The notes beneath the pieces were generated by a model. It was not told the origin of the DNA. It saw only the letters and a list, made by a program, of their open reading frames with translations, and did not search any database. A program made the translations under genes and the position numbers. Of a DNA stretch of 64,000 nucleotides, positions 60,678 through 64,000 are shown piece after piece. Each line of letters opens with the position of its first letter. Positions within the stretch are counted from its first letter, which is position 1. Origin of the DNA: Novosphingobium sp. SG919 (lineage in GTDB: Bacteria; Pseudomonadota; Alphaproteobacteria; Sphingomonadales; Sphingomonadaceae); the NCBI RefSeq assembly GCF_012932495.1, contig NZ_JABCNG010000002.1:664730-728729 (forward strand), given 5' to 3'.

Positions 60678-62396
60678 TCACCCCTTGGGCATCACGCAAG
60701 CCGGCGCGCCGCCCTTCCCCTTGGCCACCAGGGGATAGCGGCACAGCGGCCGGGTGCGGCCTGGCCAGGGTGTGGCGGGCCCGGCGCTGGCCTGCAACGC
60801 CTGGGGCGCCTGGCCCTGCTCCACCCAGCGCACCAGCGCGCGGAACGCGTCAAAGCGGTCGGTGGCCGGGCCGCCCGCGCAGTGCGCCATGCCCGGCACC
60901 GGGAAGACCCGCGCAAATCCGGCCGCCTGACCGCCGCTGTGGCGATCGAGCGCGCGCCACCACGCCAGCGTATCGTTCAGCGAAAACACCGGGTCAGAGG
61001 CGCCATGCGGCACGATCAGGCGGCCGCCTCGGGCACGGAACTGGTCAAGATTGGGCAGATGGGCGCCCACATCGGCCCAGGCCGATCGCGGCCAGCCCGG
61101 CGCGGTGGCGGTAATCGCGGCAGCGTCCTTGTCGGGCGAGAATGCCAGTTGTGCGGCCAGCATCGCGTCTGGCGCGGGCGGCACGGTGCCCGGCGGCGTG
61201 GCAAACAGCACCAGTCGCGACGGCGCCCCCAGCACGACGTTGAGCGGCGGCACACGCCCATCGGCGCTGCCCATCATCCAGATACGCCAACCCGGATCGA
61301 ACCAGCCGCCATCCCAGCCAAAGCCAGGATAGATCTGGTGCCCCGCACTGTCCCGAACGCCATCGTGGATGGCCACCAGCGCATTCACCTGCGCGGCCGA
61401 AAGACCGGCCTGGCGCAGCTGCGGCACGACCAGCGCAGAGGTGCAACGCGCGCCATCGGCCACGATCCCGTCGCTGGCCCCATCCAATCCGTCGCACGCC
61501 GCCAGGATCGCCTGGCGCACCTTGGCCCCGGCTTCCACCGAAAAGCTGCCGGCCAGCGCAGCCACCGTGGGTGCCTGGCCCTGCGCTGTCAGCACACCGC
61601 CCAGCGCCTTGGTGTTCCACGCCTCGGCCAGGGCGGCGCGCGGCAGGGCAAAACCGGGCGCAGCGGCCACGATGCCGTTGTAAAGGTCGGGCTCCTGCTG
61701 GGCCAGAACCATGCCTTCCTGCCCGCCCTTGGAACAGCCATAGAAATAGCTGAAACGCGGCGCACGCCCATAATAGGCAGCAACGAGCGCCTTGGCCGCC
61801 AGCGTGACCGGCCGCAGCGAGGCGCCGCCATAGTCGGCCCGCGCCTGCGGATCGTGGGCAAAGGCCACCATGCCGCCGCGGGCCGGATCGGTGTTGGTGG
61901 CATTGTCGTGGCCCGAATCCTGCGCGAGCACGGCATAGCCCCGGCCCAGGGCAAAGGGCTGGCCCACGCCCACCTGGCCGATGGCGTCGCCCACGGTGCC
62001 GTTGGTGCCACCGCCGCCCTGCATGAGGAAGCGGCCGTTCCACTGCGCCGGCAGACGCAGGCGGAAGCGGATGGCATAGCTTTGCCCGTCTACCCCGCGC
62101 CGCTCGTGCATCAGGCCCTCGATCTCGCAATGGGCGGGCAGCGCCGCCTGGACCGGGGGTGCATCGGGCTGGCCAAGCAAGGGAACCGCGTATCCCGCCG
62201 CGCGCCAGGTGGCCGCCACAATCCGCGTGGTGGTATCGGGCCAGGCCACCCGGCCTGGCTGCGCCAAAGCCGCGCAAGCCTGGGCAGAAGGCACGGCGGC
62301 GCCGGTCTTGGCCAGTACCATGCCAGGCGCCAGCAGCGCGCCCGTTGCGATGCCGGCCAGCGCCATGCGGCGCATGCTTTTCGTCTTACAGGCCAC
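60678..62396 (-). CDS. tannase/feruloyl esterase-family hydrolase, exported
   Basis: 572 residues from a GTG at 62396, chosen because TGGAGGAT sits 6 bp upstream; the ATG at 62375 lacks a ribosome site. A signal peptide follows (SMRRMALAGIATGALLAPGMVLA). The tannase-family nucleophile motif GCSKGGQEG, the GASDPVFSLNDT acid region and the His in VPGMAHCAGG are present; the Cys residues flanking Ser and His form the disulfide typical of this family, which also includes MHETase. It should cleave gallate, ferulate or related aromatic esters. Operator 4 is 72 bp upstream of its start. Confidence 0.93.
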   Translation of the reverse strand: MACKTKSMRRMALAGIATGALLAPGMVLAKTGAAVPSAQACAALAQPGRVAWPDTTTRIVAATWRAAGYAVPLLGQPDAPPVQAALPAHCEIEGLMHERRGVDGQSYAIRFRLRLPAQWNGRFLMQGGGGTNGTVGDAIGQVGVGQPFALGRGYAVLAQDSGHDNATNTDPARGGMVAFAHDPQARADYGGASLRPVTLAAKALVAAYYGRAPRFSYFYGCSKGGQEGMVLAQQEPDLYNGIVAAAPGFALPRAALAEAWNTKALGGVLTAQGQAPTVAALAGSFSVEAGAKVRQAILAACDGLDGASDGIVADGARCTSALVVPQLRQAGLSAAQVNALVAIHDGVRDSAGHQIYPGFGWDGGWFDPGWRIWMMGSADGRVPPLNVVLGAPSRLVLFATPPGTVPPAPDAMLAAQLAFSPDKDAAAITATAPGWPRSAWADVGAHLPNLDQFRARGGRLIVPHGASDPVFSLNDTLAWWRALDRHSGGQAAGFARVFPVPGMAHCAGGPATDRFDAFRALVRWVEQGQAPQALQASAGPATPWPGRTRPLCRYPLVAKGKGGAPACVMPKG

Positions 62397-62467
62397 GCAA
62401 ATCCTCCATAAGGCCACGCCTCTCCCATCCGATCGTTACGATCCAGATAGCAATGCGGTATAACATT

Positions 62468-62485
62468 CGCGCAAACGATTGCAAC
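62468..62485. promoter_or_regulatory. LacI-type operator 4 of ester regulon
   Basis: CGCGCAAACGATTGCAAC shares GCG.AA.CGATTGCA with operator 1. It is in the promoter region of the tannase gene and 58 bp after the end of the next gene. Confidence 0.55.
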
Positions 62486-62543
62486 CGCATGTGCGTGCCC
62501 AGCAAGGATAATCCGATCCGGCTGCGGCGCTCCCTTGGGGAAA

Positions 62544-63530
62544 TCAGGCGCAGATTTCGCAGCGGTTGCGGCCACCGCGCTTGGCCGCATACATCGCCTG
62601 GTCCGCAGCGGCGAGCCATTCGTCCAGCATGGTGATGCCGCCGCTCAGTTCGGCAATGCCGAAACTGGCGGTGACGCGAAGCCGCTCGCCACCGGGCAGA
62701 GTCATGGTGTGCTGTTCCAGCGTGCGGCGGAACCGATCCACCGCCGCCCGCGCCGCGCCGGCGCTGGTTTCGGGCAGCAACACGGCAAATTCCTCGCCGC
62801 CCAGCCGGCCCAGCACATCGCCGTCGCGCTTGAGCTGCATGACCAGTTGCGCCACTTCGCGCAGCACGCAATCGCCGGCAATATGACCGTGCGTGTCGTT
62901 CACGGCCTTGAAATGGTCGATATCGGCCATGACCAGGCTGCAAGGACGGCCGTAGCGGTGGAAGCGGTCGATCTCCACGACGGCGCGCTCGGCAAAGGCG
63001 CGGCGGGTCAGGCAACCGGTCAGCGCATCGCGATCGGCAATCCGGCGCAGTTCCAGTTCCTTTTCGACGATGCGGGCCAGGTTGCACAGCATCGCCACTT
63101 CGGTGGGCGTGAACTGGCGCGGGCGATGGTCGATCGCACACAGCGCGCCAACGTTATAGCCTTCGGCCGTCCGGATCGGGATGCCGGCGTAACTGCGCAC
63201 ATTCGGCGGCCCATTGACCAGTGCATTGTTGGCAAAGCGCACGTCTTCCAACGCGTCCGCGATCAGGAACGGCTCGGTGTCCTCGATCGCGTGGGAGCAG
63301 AACGAGACGCTGCGCGGGGTTTCGCTGACGTCGAGCCCGACCCTGGCCTTGAACCACTGGCGATCGGCATCGATCAGCGAGACCGCTGCGATCGGCACAT
63401 GCAATGCCGCGCGCACCAGTGCGACCACATCCTCGAACGCGCTCTCCGCCTCGGTATCGAGAATGTCGAGGCGATGCAGCGCGGCAATGCGCCCAGGTTC
63501 GTCCCCCAGCACCGTGCGAATAGGCTTCAC
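62544..63530 (-). CDS. GAF-domain diguanylate cyclase
   Basis: 328 residues from GTG 63530 (GAGGGAC upstream). The N-terminal half is a GAF domain (AALHRLDILDTEAESAFEDVVAL..., SFCSHAIEDTEPFLIADALEDVRFANNALV, AGIPIRTAEGYNVGALCAIDHRPR), the type that precedes GGDEF domains in many proteobacterial cyclases. The GGDEF domain shows DALTGCLTRRAF, ADIDHFKAVNDTHGH and the active-site GGEEF, with an inhibitory RxxD (RDGD) site upstream. It is soluble and makes c-di-GMP. Its start overlaps the stop of a small upstream frame as GTGA. Confidence 0.93.
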   Translation of the reverse strand: MKPIRTVLGDEPGRIAALHRLDILDTEAESAFEDVVALVRAALHVPIAAVSLIDADRQWFKARVGLDVSETPRSVSFCSHAIEDTEPFLIADALEDVRFANNALVNGPPNVRSYAGIPIRTAEGYNVGALCAIDHRPRQFTPTEVAMLCNLARIVEKELELRRIADRDALTGCLTRRAFAERAVVEIDRFHRYGRPCSLVMADIDHFKAVNDTHGHIAGDCVLREVAQLVMQLKRDGDVLGRLGGEEFAVLLPETSAGAARAAVDRFRRTLEQHTMTLPGGERLRVTASFGIAELSGGITMLDEWLAAADQAMYAAKRGGRNRCEICA

Positions 63531-63697
63531 GACAAGTCCCTCATGCGTTTCGATCCCCGTGCCGCCGGCGCCAGGGTCTGCAACAGGGCGAGATTCATTG
63601 CGCGCAAACCCTTCCCGATGTCTACCGCATCGACCTTGCCGAACCGTAGAACGGGCCTTCGGCATTCCTCGTGATCGGCGGTCGTTACGATGGCCAT
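63527..63697 (-). CDS. possible small protein (56 aa) coupled to GAF-GGDEF gene
   Basis: ATG 63697 to TGA 63527, overlapping the cyclase GTG by 4 bp. The sequence (AIVTTADHEECRRPVLRFGKV...) is not recognised and lacks a clear ribosome site. The coupling geometry is the main argument for it; it may equally be an untranslated leader. Confidence 0.3.
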   Translation of the reverse strand: MAIVTTADHEECRRPVLRFGKVDAVDIGKGLRAMNLALLQTLAPAARGSKRMRDLS

Positions 63698-64000
63698 AGA
63701 ACCTGGCCTGCCACAACACAATCGTGCCTTTACGGGGCGTTCCGGGCGGGCTCCGGCTAGGTCGTGAACGCATAAATGGCGCCCCCGAGGCGCCAAAATG
63801 GCGAACATATCGGGCCAAAGTGCCCTTGCGAAGGCTGGTAGCCTTTGCAAGGGCACTTTGGGCTGAAACGCAGTTCAGCGCAGCTAGATGGAAGCCATTT
63901 TGGCATCCCTTCGGGATTTGACCCAAAGGCCCCCTCGCAGCGTCGAAAGCACTTGAAATATGTAAGATATTCCTGCGCGCTTTCTCCTCGCGACGGGGCC
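63698..64000. other. hairpin-rich gene-free right edge
   Basis: No supported gene. The region holds a long hairpin (63815-63861) nested inside a second inverted pair, GCCAAAATGGC (63792-63802) and GCCATTTTGGC (63894-63904). The last 60 bp are AT-richer. It continues past the window. Confidence 0.5.
63815..63861. repeat. 22-bp-arm hairpin
   Basis: Arms 63815-63836 and 63840-63861 pair over 22 positions (15 perfect, then one G.T, then 6 perfect) around a GGT loop: CCAAAGTGCCCTTGC opposite its exact complement. No T-tract follows. It may be a stabilising structure, terminator or mobile REP-type element. Confidence 0.7.

Noticed and set aside
1..64000. tRNA, rRNA, CRISPR array, prophage or insertion sequence
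   Set aside because: No cloverleaf, spaced direct repeats, transposase or integrase motifs were seen anywhere in the window.

Overview
The window is high-GC bacterial chromosome (or large replicon) dominated by catabolic genes. Four TonB-dependent receptors (TBDRs), several Tat- or Sec-exported esterases and glycosidases, small ABC and MFS importers, and alphaproteobacterial codon use point to a sphingomonad, most likely Novosphingobium or a close relative. That placement is inferred from gene content, not from a marker gene. I see no rRNA, tRNA, CRISPR array, transposase or integrase.

Layout. (A) 1-6476 (+): a truncated HMG-CoA-lyase-like gene, hydantoinase A and B subunits, a family III CoA-transferase and an N-carbamoylsarcosine-amidase-like cysteine hydrolase. 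(B) 17623-7519 (-): an eight-gene operon with an ABC importer, a NikR-like ribbon-helix-helix (RHH) regulator, two DUF1989 proteins, a urea/guanidine carboxylase and allophanate hydrolase. The two DUF1989 genes make this best read as a guanidine-degradation operon. A beta-propeller gene lies behind it (7401-6481, -). (C) 18356-23435 (+), divergent from B: TBDR, sterol-desaturase-family hydroxylase and TPR-sulfotransferase. The B/C intergenic region carries two copies of TATTAC-N14-GTAATA. (D) a GH43 glycosidase (-). (E) 25281-36262 (+): two-component system, PAP2 acid phosphatase, TBDR, then a tripartite RND efflux set. (F) 36697-41508 (+): TBDR, amidase and a RutA-type flavin monooxygenase. 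(G) 41569-50646: MFS permease, amidase, LacI regulator, GMC oxidoreductase, GPH symporter, TIM-barrel isomerase and Gfo/Idh dehydrogenase, with LacI-type palindromes at the divergent promoters. (H) 50663-53957: periplasmic lactonase-like propeller, a membrane diguanylate cyclase and an unknown winged-helix-like protein behind a perfect inverted repeat. (I) 54283-62396: an ester-catabolism locus (two alpha/beta hydrolases, TBDR, LacI regulator, DUF3237 protein, tannase-family esterase) with four similar LacI-type sites. (J) a GAF-GGDEF cyclase and a hairpin-rich right edge.

How it fits together. A, B, F and part of G all deal with C-N bonds: ring opening of hydantoin or pyrimidine-like compounds, carbamoyl or amide hydrolysis, and carboxylation plus hydrolysis of guanidine or urea to ammonia and CO2. 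G and I are two locally regulated carbon modules, for an oxidised sugar or glycoside and for aromatic or acyl esters. Each of C, E, F and I has its own TBDR, so outer-membrane uptake is coupled to each catabolic module.

The most interesting signal is the B/C promoter region: a NikR-type regulator that has lost three of its four nickel ligands sits in a guanidine operon with no visible guanidine riboswitch, and two identical NikR-architecture operators stand in the region shared with a TBDR.
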